64,000 nucleotides of DNA from the NCBI GenBank assembly GCA_910584915.1, contig CAJUDM010000005.1, positions 1 through 64,000 on the forward strand, read 5' to 3'. The number at the start of each line of letters is the position of its first letter. Within the stretch, counting starts at the first letter, position 1. This document shows positions 53,084-61,524 of this stretch, piece after piece. The DNA is from an uncultured Lachnospiraceae bacterium (GTDB lineage: Bacteria > Bacillota > Clostridia > Lachnospirales > Lachnospiraceae). Position numbers and translations under genes: made by a program. The notes beneath the pieces were generated by a model, which saw only the letters and a list, made by a program, of their open reading frames with translations, made no database searches and was not told the DNA's origin.

Positions 53084-53863
53084 ATGGCCAGTAGTACAAA
53101 AAAATTATCCGCCGATGAACGGCAAATGCAAATTTCCCGCATCTTAATGCTGCGTGACAGAATCACCGTAAATGAAATTGCCTCAGAGTTTTCTGTCACA
53201 ACAGAAACAGCACGAAAAGATCTTTCTATTCTTGAGCAAAAAGGAATTGCCAAAAAATTTCATGGAGGAGCTACTAGGCAGAATAACTATCTTTCAGGTA
53301 TGTTTATTAATGAAAGAATGGAACAAAATATATTTAATAAACGCAGAGTTGCAGCTAAAGCTGCCACTCTGGTACCTGATGGTGCTACCATTTTAATGGA
53401 TTCCGGCAGCACCACCTTCTTTTTAGCTGAAATGTTGACTTCAAAAAAAGGGTTGCTTGTAATCACAAACGCTCTTTCGATCGTAAATCTAATGGCTAAT
53501 CATAACATTCGCACTATGATGGTGGGTGGAGAAGTCTTTAAATCCGACATGTCTGCAGTTGGTTCCTGGTCTGAATTATGCCTTTCAAATATTACTGCGG
53601 ATATTGCATTCATTGGAGCAACAGGACTCAACAGCCTTTACGGTCCCAGTGTAGAAAATTTTTTAGAATCTAATGTCAAAAATGCAATGATCCAACATTC
53701 AAAGTCTTGCTACGTTATTGCTGACAGCAGTAAATGTTCATCGATTTCCCTTGTTCAGTTCTCAAACTGGCAGGATATCACTGGTCTTATAACAGACGCA
53801 GACGCTTCTCCATCCTTTCTCGAAAAAGTCGGAAAGGAAACAAACATTATACTATCTGAATAA
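53084..53863 (+). CDS. DeoR/GlpR-family transcription regulator
   Basis: A 259-residue sugar-phosphate-responsive repressor. The N-terminal winged helix (about 13-66) has ITVNEIASEFSVTTETARKDLSILEQKGIAKKFHGGA, the standard DeoR signature. The C-terminal DeoRC sensor domain has DSGSTTFFLAEML, ITNALSIVNLM, MMVGGEVF and a C-terminal ADSSKCSSISLVQF segment. It lies inside the rightward operon between aldolase and isomerase-like genes and is the only regulator in the cassette, so it likely controls both divergent promoters, with a phosphorylated intermediate as inducer. Confidence 0.93.
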   Translation: MASSTKKLSADERQMQISRILMLRDRITVNEIASEFSVTTETARKDLSILEQKGIAKKFHGGATRQNNYLSGMFINERMEQNIFNKRRVAAKAATLVPDGATILMDSGSTTFFLAEMLTSKKGLLVITNALSIVNLMANHNIRTMMVGGEVFKSDMSAVGSWSELCLSNITADIAFIGATGLNSLYGPSVENFLESNVKNAMIQHSKSCYVIADSSKCSSISLVQFSNWQDITGLITDADASPSFLEKVGKETNIILSE

Positions 53864-53876
53864 AGGAGTAGCTTCT

Positions 53877-55208
53877 ATGAAAAAAAATATTGTCGGCTTG
53901 ATCATTGCCGCAAACAAAACAGAACTCGGCGGAGAAAAAGCGTTAGAACTGCAAACTAATTTAGCCTCTGCCCTAGAGCGTAATCAAATTGAATATATCC
54001 TTGCAGACAAGATTGTCTGGGATGCAGCAGATGCCCTACATGTTACAAATACGCTAAATACAAAAGGTGTCAATCTGATTGCTCTTATCCATGCGTGTTG
54101 GCTTAGGGATGATGTCCAATATCTAATCTATCACAACAGCAATTGCCCTGTCGCTCTTTTAAGTGTTCCTGCGATTGAAACATTTTCTATGGCTTCCGTA
54201 CAGCACTTTGCTTCTGAACTTTCCAGAAGTAATTTATTTTTCCGTACTATTTGCTCTCCCTTGGACAGTGACGAAACTGCCTCCAGTCTACGCAGCATTT
54301 TACAGGGCATATCTGCAGCACAAACTATAAAAAAATCTGTTGTCGGCTTAATCGGTCCCCGCCAGACATGGAGAACTGCAGGGGCACAAGATCTTACCAA
54401 CGATGAATGGGATCTAACCCAAAAATTTGGTGCCCTTATCGTTCATATAGAAAACAGTGAATGGTGTGAAGCAATCAACGCCCAGAGTGATGATGCCGCC
54501 CATCAGGTATTGTCATCTCTAAAAAATGACAAACATCTTAATATTGCTGTAACAGATCAGCATCTGCTCTACAGTTGTAAATCATATCTGGCAATAAAAG
54601 CTTTAATAAAAAAATACAATCTAACATGTGCCGCAGCTCAATGCTATCCTGAATTTGGCGGTATGTCAAACCTTGCTGCATGTCTATTGGCAGATGAAGG
54701 ATTTGTTTTGGATACAGAGGGAGATGTGTCTCACGCTTTAATTATGTCCGCTTTGAATACAATAGACAAAAAAGCATCCGTTCTCTGTGAATGGGGTACA
54801 GTTGACGAAACTGCAAATACTGTCTACCTTACCCATGAGGGAAGCAGCGCTTTATCCAGAATGCCCTCTGATAATCAGGCATATATACAGGAATGTGGTG
54901 ATGGTGTAATGATAGGTTTTCCATTGGAAGGGACGGAAGAGGTTACAGTTGTGGATTTTTCCGGTCAGTCTGGCAATTATCACATGGTCTCATTCCCTGC
55001 TTCATTGACGATCTGTCCTAAAGCGGTCTTTGAAGAAAATTGCAGAAGACTTACTGTTGCAATTAAGACCGATCTTTCTCCTACGCAACTTTACAACAGA
55101 CTTATTTCAAACGGTTCCGACCATCACTTTATTTTAAAATCCGGAAATTTAACCAATGAAATCGCTGTTATGAACGATCTGCTTCATATTGAATCGCGCA
55201 CATTATAA
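53877..55208 (+). CDS. L-fucose/L-arabinose isomerase-like protein
   Basis: A 443-residue protein whose layout fits the FucI/AraA superfamily. The first half has alternating strands and helices with LIGPRQTWR. The second half has AAAQCYPEFGGMSNLAACLLADEGFVLDTEGDVSHALI, which places metal-ligand-like Glu and Asp residues, and the C-terminus DHHFILKSGNLTNEIAVMNDLLHIE corresponds to the His-containing end of these isomerases. It would interconvert an aldose and a ketose using a divalent metal. Similarity is distant, so a related lyase or epimerase activity is possible. AAAGGAG precedes the ATG, 13 bases after deoR. Confidence 0.7.
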   Translation: MKKNIVGLIIAANKTELGGEKALELQTNLASALERNQIEYILADKIVWDAADALHVTNTLNTKGVNLIALIHACWLRDDVQYLIYHNSNCPVALLSVPAIETFSMASVQHFASELSRSNLFFRTICSPLDSDETASSLRSILQGISAAQTIKKSVVGLIGPRQTWRTAGAQDLTNDEWDLTQKFGALIVHIENSEWCEAINAQSDDAAHQVLSSLKNDKHLNIAVTDQHLLYSCKSYLAIKALIKKYNLTCAAAQCYPEFGGMSNLAACLLADEGFVLDTEGDVSHALIMSALNTIDKKASVLCEWGTVDETANTVYLTHEGSSALSRMPSDNQAYIQECGDGVMIGFPLEGTEEVTVVDFSGQSGNYHMVSFPASLTICPKAVFEENCRRLTVAIKTDLSPTQLYNRLISNGSDHHFILKSGNLTNEIAVMNDLLHIESRTL

Positions 55209-55240
55209 ACCATATATATTTTAGAAAGGAAAAGGACAAA

Positions 55241-55750
55241 ATGAAAGAAATCAATATCAGCCAGGCAGTTAAGCTCACCTCTCCGAATCCATTGACTCTT
55301 ATCTGCACAGAAAATAAAGATTTCTCTACAAATATAGCACCTGTTTCTTTTGTAAGCTTTTTTTCATTCAATCCTCCTGTGATGGGATTCGCAATGGGAA
55401 AATCTGCTTATACCGGTGAACGAATCCGCCAAACAGGTAAAGCTATTATCACGATTCCAGGGACATCTCTTGCCGAAGCTGTCATGCACTGTGGCTCTAC
55501 AAGCGGAAGAACAATAGATAAAGTATCCAAATTTAATATTAAACTAACCCGTCTTCGGGACACAGCTATTCAAATTCCTGTTGAAACCAGACTGGCATTT
55601 ATCACCTCACTCCATCAGGTAGTTGAAGTCGGTAATCACGACCTGTATATCTGCAATATAGAAAAGATATATGGAGACGAATCTAAAGAAGCTCTTTTTG
55701 CCTGGTCCGGATATCAGGAAGCTGCTCCCGCTGTCAAAAAAATATTATAA
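55241..55750 (+). CDS. Flavin reductase-like FMN-binding protein
   Basis: A 169-residue split-barrel flavoprotein of the flavin reductase family. Typical parts are NPLTLICTENKDFSTNIAPVSFVSFFSFNPPVMGFAMG, followed by ERIRQTGKAIITIPGTSLAEAVMHCG. It would bind FMN and reduce or use it with NAD(P)H. Its purpose in a sugar cassette is unclear; it may serve a separate redox step. AAAGGA precedes the ATG. It is the last gene before the base composition returns to background. Confidence 0.8.
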   Translation: MKEINISQAVKLTSPNPLTLICTENKDFSTNIAPVSFVSFFSFNPPVMGFAMGKSAYTGERIRQTGKAIITIPGTSLAEAVMHCGSTSGRTIDKVSKFNIKLTRLRDTAIQIPVETRLAFITSLHQVVEVGNHDLYICNIEKIYGDESKEALFAWSGYQEAAPAVKKIL

Positions 55751-55757
55751 AGAAAGA

Positions 55758-55852
55758 GGCCGTTGCAAAAATCAGTAATCCTACAATATATATCCAATAT
55801 CTGGAGGTATTGGCACTATATACTGTAGGAATCTGCTGTTTTGCGACGGTCC
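55758..55852. repeat. Long palindrome at the right edge of the cassette
   Basis: GGCCGTTGCAAAA (55758-55770) pairs with TTTTGCGACGGTCC (55839-55852), with one bulge and a G-T pair. Inside, TAATCCTACAATATATA pairs with TATATACTGTAGGA, and CCAATA with TATTGG at the tip. The whole forms one long imperfect stem. It lies between the converging flavin-reductase and ilvB genes and may act as a two-way terminator, or be a short palindromic mobile element. Confidence 0.75.
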
Positions 55853-55867
55853 CTTATCATTTCAAAA

Positions 55868-57547
55868 TCATTCTTTTCTCGCCAGATCCTCCGCGTCAAA
55901 CGCCTCGCTGATCGGTCCGCCCGGAGATACCATCGGGAACACCTTGTCGTCCTCATCGATGATACAGTTGAGTACCACAGGCTTTCCGAGGGACAGCGCC
56001 TTCTCGATCGCCGGCGCAACCTCCTCCTTCTCTGTCACAAGGATCGCCTCGCATCCAAGCCCTTCCGCCACCTTGCAGAAATCCACCTTATCCTGCAGGA
56101 TAGTCTGGGAATAGCGCTGTCCGTAGAACAGCGTCTGCCACTGCCGTACCATCCCCAGCACATGGTTGTTGATCACCACCTGGATGATCGGAATATTGTA
56201 CCTGCTGGCGGTTGCCAGTTCGTTCAGGTTCATGCGGAAACACCCGTCCCCCGCGATATTGATGCAGATCTTGTCCGGCCTGCCGGATTTTGCGCCGATG
56301 CAGGCGCCGAGCCCGTAGCCCATCGTGCCGAGGCCGCCGGAGGAGAGGAAGGTCCTGGGCTCCGTATATTTATAATACTGCGCCGCCCACATCTGATGCT
56401 GTCCCACATCTGTTGTGATGATGGCTTTCCCTTCTGTCAGCCTGTCGATCTCCTCGATGATATAGGGGCAGGTCAGCGTGTTTTTGTCATATGTAAGAGG
56501 ATATTTCTCCTTCAGCTCCGCGATCCTCGCAAGCCATTCGGGATGCTTTCTTCCTGTCAGCCTCCGGTTTAAGATCTGCAGGACTTCTTTCAGATCCCCC
56601 ACTACCGACACATCCGTCCTGATATTCTTATTGATCTCCGCCGCATCGATATCGATGTGCAGTACCTTTGCCTTCTCCGCAAACTTTTTCGGATTTCCCA
56701 CCACACGGTCGGAGAACCTTGCCCCCAGCGCGATCAGAAGGTCACACTCGCTGACGCCCAGGTTGGAAGCCTTTGTGCCGTGCATGCCGATCATGCCCGT
56801 GTAGGCCGCGTCCCTTCCGTTGAAGGCTCCCTTGCCAAGGAGTGTATCGCAGACCGGCGCATCCACCTTTTTCGCAAACGCCGCCAGCTCCTCGGAAGCC
56901 CCGGACAAGATAATGCCGCCGCCCACATAGAGGTAGGGGCGCTCCGCCTTTTCAATCAGCGCGATCGCCGCCTCGATATCTGCCTCCGAATATTTCACCT
57001 TCTTCTCGATCGGCTCCGGCGCCTTCGGCGTAAACTCGCAGGTGTTCGCCGTCACATCCTTTGTGATGTCCACCAACACCGGGCCGGGACGCCCAGACTG
57101 GGCGATATGGAACGCCTTTCTGAGCGTCTCCGCCAGCTTCGTCACATCCTTCACGATATAGCTGTGCTTCGTGATCGGCATCACCACGCCCGCGATATCC
57201 ACCTCCTGAAAAGAATCCTTCCCCAATGCCGGCAGATTCACGTTTGCCGTGATCGCCACGACCGGAATGGAATCCATATAAGCCGTCGCTATCCCTGTCA
57301 CAAGATTGGTCGCGCCGGGGCCGCTGGTCGCCATGCAGACACCCACCTTTCCGGTCGCCCTGGCATACCCGTCCGCCGCATGCGCCGCCCCCTGCTCATG
57401 GCTGGTCAGAATATGCTTTATCTCGTCGCTGTGTTTGTACAGCGCATCATACACATTCAAGATCGTTCCGCCCGGATACCCGAAAACGGTATCCACCCCC
57501 TGTTCCTTCAAACATTCTATCACAATTTCCGAGCCTGTAAGCTGCAT
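55868..57547 (-). CDS. ilvB: Acetolactate synthase, large subunit
   Basis: A 559-residue thiamine-diphosphate enzyme that makes acetolactate or acetohydroxybutyrate in branched-chain amino-acid synthesis. Glu51 in SHEQGAAHAADGYARATG activates the cofactor. The ThDP motif is NIAGDGCFRMNLNELATASRYN. FAD-binding middle domain and length are normal for the catabolic/anabolic large subunit (IlvB/IlvI). No small regulatory subunit gene (ilvN/ilvH) is in the window. The ATG at 57547 follows GGGAGGA. It follows ilvD on the same strand, separated by a long palindrome. Confidence 0.95.
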   Translation of the reverse strand: MQLTGSEIVIECLKEQGVDTVFGYPGGTILNVYDALYKHSDEIKHILTSHEQGAAHAADGYARATGKVGVCMATSGPGATNLVTGIATAYMDSIPVVAITANVNLPALGKDSFQEVDIAGVVMPITKHSYIVKDVTKLAETLRKAFHIAQSGRPGPVLVDITKDVTANTCEFTPKAPEPIEKKVKYSEADIEAAIALIEKAERPYLYVGGGIILSGASEELAAFAKKVDAPVCDTLLGKGAFNGRDAAYTGMIGMHGTKASNLGVSECDLLIALGARFSDRVVGNPKKFAEKAKVLHIDIDAAEINKNIRTDVSVVGDLKEVLQILNRRLTGRKHPEWLARIAELKEKYPLTYDKNTLTCPYIIEEIDRLTEGKAIITTDVGQHQMWAAQYYKYTEPRTFLSSGGLGTMGYGLGACIGAKSGRPDKICINIAGDGCFRMNLNELATASRYNIPIIQVVINNHVLGMVRQWQTLFYGQRYSQTILQDKVDFCKVAEGLGCEAILVTEKEEVAPAIEKALSLGKPVVLNCIIDEDDKVFPMVSPGGPISEAFDAEDLARKE

Positions 57548-57627
57548 ATATATTCCTCCCATAAATCAAATCTTATTTATTTTTATCAAGATTCTGAATA
57601 AACATTATTCAGTTGTGTCTGTAAGCA

Positions 57628-57782
57628 GCCGGGAGGAAAATAAAATGCTCAAGGAGCCCGTTAAAAAGCGTCGGCACTTAGCGAATGCGGAATTTTGGTA
57701 CAAAATTTCGTATGAGCTTAGTACCGTTACGCTTTTTACCGAGCGAGAGCATGGCGACGGAGCATTTTATTTTCCTCCCGGC
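57628..57782. repeat. 155-bp composite palindrome between ilvD and ilvB
   Basis: The outer arms, 57628-57650 and 57760-57782, are a perfect 23-bp inverted repeat containing GAGGAAAATAAAATGCTC. Within, TAAAAAGCGT pairs with ACGCTTTTTA, and the tip AATTTTG-GTA-CAAAATT forms a further stem. Almost the entire element can fold into one rod. Such elements are typical of non-coding palindromic repeats or MITE-like sequences; no target duplication was recognised by eye. Confidence 0.85.
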
Positions 57783-57801
57783 GTCCGCACCACCAAACAC
57801 C

Positions 57802-59466
57802 CTATTGTTTCTCCAGAATCGCTCCCCTGTTGCCGCTCGTCACCATCTCGCGGTATCTCGCCAGATACCCCGTATTCACCTTCGGCTCCCTGGGCTCCCA
57901 TTTCGCCCTTCTCTCCGCCAACACTTCATCGGAAACCTTCACATTCAGGCTGTAATTCGGGATATCGATGCGGATGATATCCCCCTCTTCCACCAGCGCG
58001 ATGGGACCGCCCACCGCCGCCTCCGGCGATACATGCCCGATGGAAGCGCCTCTGCTGGCGCCGGAGAAACGTCCGTCCGTGATCAGCGCCACGCTCGAGC
58101 CGAGCCCCATCCCGGCGATAGCCGATGTGGGATTTAACATCTCCCGCATACCGGGTCCGCCCTTCGGTCCTTCGTAGCGGATGACCACAACGTCCCCCGC
58201 CACGATCTTACCGGACTTGATCGCTTCGATGGCGTCCTCCTCGCACTCAAACACTCTCGCCGGTCCCTCGTGCACCATCATCTCAGGCACCACAGCGGAG
58301 CGCTTTACAACGGAACCGTCCGGCGCCAGATTGCCTTTCAGCACCGCCAGTCCGCCCGTCCTGCTGTAGGGATTGTCGAGAGGCCTGATCACCTCGGGAT
58401 CTCTATTTACCGCATCCTTAATATTTTCACCGACCGTCTTACCTGTCACAGTCATGCAGTCCTCGTGCAGAAGTCCCAGCTCGGACAGCTCTCTCATCAC
58501 CGCATAGACGCCGCCCGCCTCGTTTAAATCTTCCATATAGGTAGGGCCCGCCGGCGCCAGATGGCAGAGATTCGGCGTCTTTTCGCTGATCTCGTTCGCC
58601 ATCGCGATATCAAAATCAAAACCGATCTCGTGGGCGATCGCCGGCAGGTGCAGCATGGAATTGGTGGAACATCCCAGAGCCATATCCACAGTCAGCGCGT
58701 TCAACACGGCTTCCTTCGTCATGATATCCCTCGGGCAGATGTTCTGTTTCAGCATCTCCATCACCGCCATACCCGCATGTTTCGCCAGCTTGATCCTCTC
58801 GGAGTACACCGCCGGGATCGTACCATTTCCTTTAAGCCCCATGCCGAGCGCCTCGGTCAGGCAGTTCATGGAATTTGCCGTATACATGCCGGAACAGGAA
58901 CCGCAGGTGGGACAAACCTTCTCCTCAAACTCCCGCACTTCCTCCTCACTCATGGTGCCCGCCGCATGGGAACCTACCGCCTCAAACATCGAAGATAAGC
59001 TTCTCTTTTGCCCCTTCACTCTCCCCGCCAGCATCGGACCGCCGGACACAAACACCGTAGGCACATTGATCCTCGCCGCCGCCATCAAAAGCCCCGGCAC
59101 ATTTTTATCACAGTTGGGCACCATCACCAGCGCGTCAAACTGATGCGCCAGCGCCATACATTCCGTGGAATCCGCGATCAGATCCCTTGTCACAAGGGAA
59201 TATTTCATGCCCACATGCCCCATGGCGATACCGTCGCAGACCGCAATTGCCGGAAACACCACCGGCACGCCGCCGGCTTCCGCTACGCCCAGCTTCACCG
59301 CCTCCACGATCTTATCCAGATTCATATGTCCGGGCACGATCTCATTGTAGGAACTGACGATGCCGACCATCGGCTTTCTCATCTCCTCCTCCGTAAACCC
59401 TAACGCATTGAACAAACTTCTGTGGGGCGCCTGCTGCATCCCGGTTTTCACATTGTCACTCTTCAT
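57802..59466 (-). CDS. ilvD: Dihydroxy-acid dehydratase
   Basis: A 554-residue iron-sulfur dehydratase that makes 2-keto acids for valine and isoleucine. The cluster cysteines lie in [10 protein letters not shown] and in [19 protein letters not shown]. Further signatures are [34 protein letters not shown] and a normal C-terminus. It is transcribed first, ahead of ilvB. The promoter is seen at 59600-59629. No T-box or leucine/valine leader peptide was found in the 130-base leader. Confidence 0.95.
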   Translation of the reverse strand: MKSDNVKTGMQQAPHRSLFNALGFTEEEMRKPMVGIVSSYNEIVPGHMNLDKIVEAVKLGVAEAGGVPVVFPAIAVCDGIAMGHVGMKYSLVTRDLIADSTECMALAHQFDALVMVPNCDKNVPGLLMAAARINVPTVFVSGGPMLAGRVKGQKRSLSSMFEAVGSHAAGTMSEEEVREFEEKVCPTCGSCSGMYTANSMNCLTEALGMGLKGNGTIPAVYSERIKLAKHAGMAVMEMLKQNICPRDIMTKEAVLNALTVDMALGCSTNSMLHLPAIAHEIGFDFDIAMANEISEKTPNLCHLAPAGPTYMEDLNEAGGVYAVMRELSELGLLHEDCMTVTGKTVGENIKDAVNRDPEVIRPLDNPYSRTGGLAVLKGNLAPDGSVVKRSAVVPEMMVHEGPARVFECEEDAIEAIKSGKIVAGDVVVIRYEGPKGGPGMREMLNPTSAIAGMGLGSSVALITDGRFSGASRGASIGHVSPEAAVGGPIALVEEGDIIRIDIPNYSLNVKVSDEVLAERRAKWEPREPKVNTGYLARYREMVTSGNRGAILEKQ

Positions 59467-59599
59467 TGTCTCATCCTTTCTCTCTGATGTATTTATTTTC
59501 TGTTGTATTCATTTTCTGATGTTTTCATTTCCGTCCATCAAAGCATTCCATCTGCAGACATTTCGACTTTGCCCATATCTGCCGCATATGGCTCAGTCT

Positions 59600-59629
59600 A
59601 TTTTAACACAATGTTTTACTTTTTTACAA
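59600..59629 (-). promoter_or_regulatory. Promoter of ilvD-ilvB
   Basis: On the minus strand TTGTAA (59624-59629) and TAAAAT (59600-59605) are 18 bases apart, 134 bases upstream of the ilvD start. Confidence 0.5.
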
Positions 59630-59745
59630 GATGCAGCAGCATATAAAAAAATGGATCATAGTTTTGTATACTCCGTCTGCGTATCCGCAATATGATCACA
59701 TCCTACATTTTTATACCCTGTAAAGTTCAAATTCTCTGTGCAGAG

Positions 59746-60339
59746 TTAGCTGATTATTTCCAACATAGCCGCGATATCCTCCTTCACCATTGTCACTTTT
59801 GACTTTTCGATCAAAATATTTCCCCCCGTCATGATGTAGGACGGCATCACTCTGATACCCTTATAACAGATTTCACTGTTTCGCAGTTTATAGGTGGAGA
59901 CGGCGGGAATCACATTTTTCCCTGCCCATTTTTTTGTGATCATGTTGAAAGCTTTCTTTGCGATATCGCCCATGAGCATAATGACTTTTATATTGGTAAA
60001 TAAAGAAAGTTCCGCCTCCAAATAAGGCAGGCTGCGCTCTATACTGCTTTTGTCAATGGCATACTCCGTTTTCGGGGTTTTTACGGCATTCGTGATATAG
60101 ATACCCATTCGCAGGATATCCTGTATGGAAGCGGCACACACTCCCGCCCCCCGGAAAAGCGGGATCGTTGTTTTCAGATAATCAGCGTCAGGGCTCCCGT
60201 AAAAATCCTGTGAGGGATCAGAGGGGACAACCTCATTTATCATAATCGCCCTGATCGCAGCCGGATCGATCTCAAGGTTGTTCAGATAGATACCGTCCGC
60301 TGTACCTGCCTTCGCTTCAAGTTCTTTTTTTATATTCAT
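59746..60339 (-). CDS. Uracil-DNA glycosylase superfamily protein
   Basis: A 197-residue protein with the fold signature of the UDG superfamily: AIMINEVVPSDPSQDFYGSPDADYLKTTIPLFRGAGV at the front, GIYITNAVKTPK in the middle and VIMLMGDIAKKAF near the end of the core. The usual motif 1 (GEAPG) is replaced by NEVVPSD and the C-terminal HPS motif by MPSYIM, and the four cysteines of family-4 enzymes are absent. Activity on uracil is therefore doubtful. The ATG at 60339 follows AAGGAGG. It stands alone after a hairpin (60375-60423). Confidence 0.7.
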   Translation of the reverse strand: MNIKKELEAKAGTADGIYLNNLEIDPAAIRAIMINEVVPSDPSQDFYGSPDADYLKTTIPLFRGAGVCAASIQDILRMGIYITNAVKTPKTEYAIDKSSIERSLPYLEAELSLFTNIKVIMLMGDIAKKAFNMITKKWAGKNVIPAVSTYKLRNSEICYKGIRVMPSYIMTGGNILIEKSKVTMVKEDIAAMLEIIS

Positions 60340-60374
60340 AGATTTATCCTCCTTCAGGGCGGCATCCTGTCGTT

Positions 60375-60423
60375 TCACGGCAGCTTTGTCAATGTCACTA
60401 AGTGACAACACCGAGTGCCGTGA
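60375..60423. repeat. Nested hairpin upstream of the UDG-like gene
   Basis: TCACGGCA (60375-60382) pairs with TGCCGTGA (60416-60423), and inside it TGTCAC (60393-60398) pairs with GTGACA (60402-60407). It lies between the ABC-2 permease stop and the UDG-like start, and could be a weak terminator for the exporter operon or an operator. Confidence 0.5.
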
Positions 60424-60453
60424 GAAAGGCTCAGCCCAATAACACTGGTTATA

Positions 60454-61524
60454 TTATACCAGACAAATCATGACAATGTATGTCAGTATTGCTGTATAAA
60501 TCCCGCGCCTCTTCCTGTAAATCGCGGCTTTTTTAGTAAACAGATACAGCAAAAACCACCCTGCGCCATGTGCCGCGAGAATCGCCATATCCCTCCCCAC
60601 CGTTTCGATGCCCCCGCCTGCCAGATCCATGATCCCCTCGAAGGCGGCGCTTGACGGGACAAGATAACAGAGAAAAGAGAGGACTCCCTGTTCCACGCCT
60701 GTCAGATAGTACACCAGGGGAACCGCCATAAACACGATCATCACTATTTTGATCCACACCACCCCCGCCATCAATCCCTCCGATATACTGCCGATCAGCA
60801 TGCCGACCAGAGAAGAAACAAACGCCGACAGGACGATCAGCGCCGCCATGAGCGCCGTCCGGGCAGGGGGCAGCCTGAAACAGATAGCCGCGGTGAGAAG
60901 GGCGGACAGCATACCGCACCAAAAACCGACCACAATTTTCTGCAGCATATATTCCCCCGGGGACATGGGCAGTATCTCATTGATAAACACCACGCCGTCC
61001 TCCTTCTCGGAGATCATGTTCATCGCGTTGAAGGTACAGCCCATAAACATCGCCGTCACCAGCGTCATCGCGATAAAAATATTCTGATAGCCCGCCAGTA
61101 TATCGGAGCGCTCCAGAACCTGCACCCTGACCTGTGCCGCCATCTCCCGCTGTTCATAGAGCGCCGGAAGCGTCCCCGCCGCCTGCTGCCAGATCGCCAG
61201 TTCATCGCCGGCTATCATGGTCCTGATACCATCTTTGTCCCTCTCCACGCCGATCAGATTGGTGGATGGCTCCCTGACCGCCGAAATAAGCTCCTCCCTC
61301 GTCCGATAAGTTGTGACCGCACCGTACCGGTAAAGCCACTCTTTTGTCTCCGGCATCATGTCACCGTCAACGACTCCGAAATGATATTCCCCCAGGGAAG
61401 AAAGATCAATGGAACCTGCGGCATGCAGAATAACGGCGACCGCCACCGGCAGGAGGAAGGACAGGACACAGAATTTGTCCCTCCCCACACTCTTCAACTG
61501 ATAGATCCATCCTCTCACTGTCAT
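60454..61524 (-). CDS. ABC-2 type permease, second subunit
   Basis: A 356-residue membrane protein. One helix near the N-terminus (FCVLSFLLPVAVAVILHAAG) is followed by an extracytoplasmic domain of about 150 residues and then five to six helices, the layout of ABC-2 (NatB/YhaP-like) exporters. The ATG at 61524 overlaps the stop of the preceding permease gene by four bases and follows GGAGGG, so the much longer open frame upstream (to 61974) is a shadow of that gene. The substrate is unknown. Confidence 0.85.
   Translation of the reverse strand: MTVRGWIYQLKSVGRDKFCVLSFLLPVAVAVILHAAGSIDLSSLGEYHFGVVDGDMMPETKEWLYRYGAVTTYRTREELISAVREPSTNLIGVERDKDGIRTMIAGDELAIWQQAAGTLPALYEQREMAAQVRVQVLERSDILAGYQNIFIAMTLVTAMFMGCTFNAMNMISEKEDGVVFINEILPMSPGEYMLQKIVVGFWCGMLSALLTAAICFRLPPARTALMAALIVLSAFVSSLVGMLIGSISEGLMAGVVWIKIVMIVFMAVPLVYYLTGVEQGVLSFLCYLVPSSAAFEGIMDLAGGGIETVGRDMAILAAHGAGWFLLYLFTKKAAIYRKRRGIYTAILTYIVMICLV

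Noticed and set aside
40209..55867. Integrase, transposase or direct-repeat ends that would make the cassette a defined mobile element
   Set aside because: None were found within the cassette or at its edges by reading; acquisition is inferred from base composition only.
59467..59745. T-box or leader-peptide attenuator before ilvD
   Set aside because: No T-box core sequence, no Leu/Val/Ile-rich short frame and no terminator-antiterminator pair could be found; only a promoter is visible.
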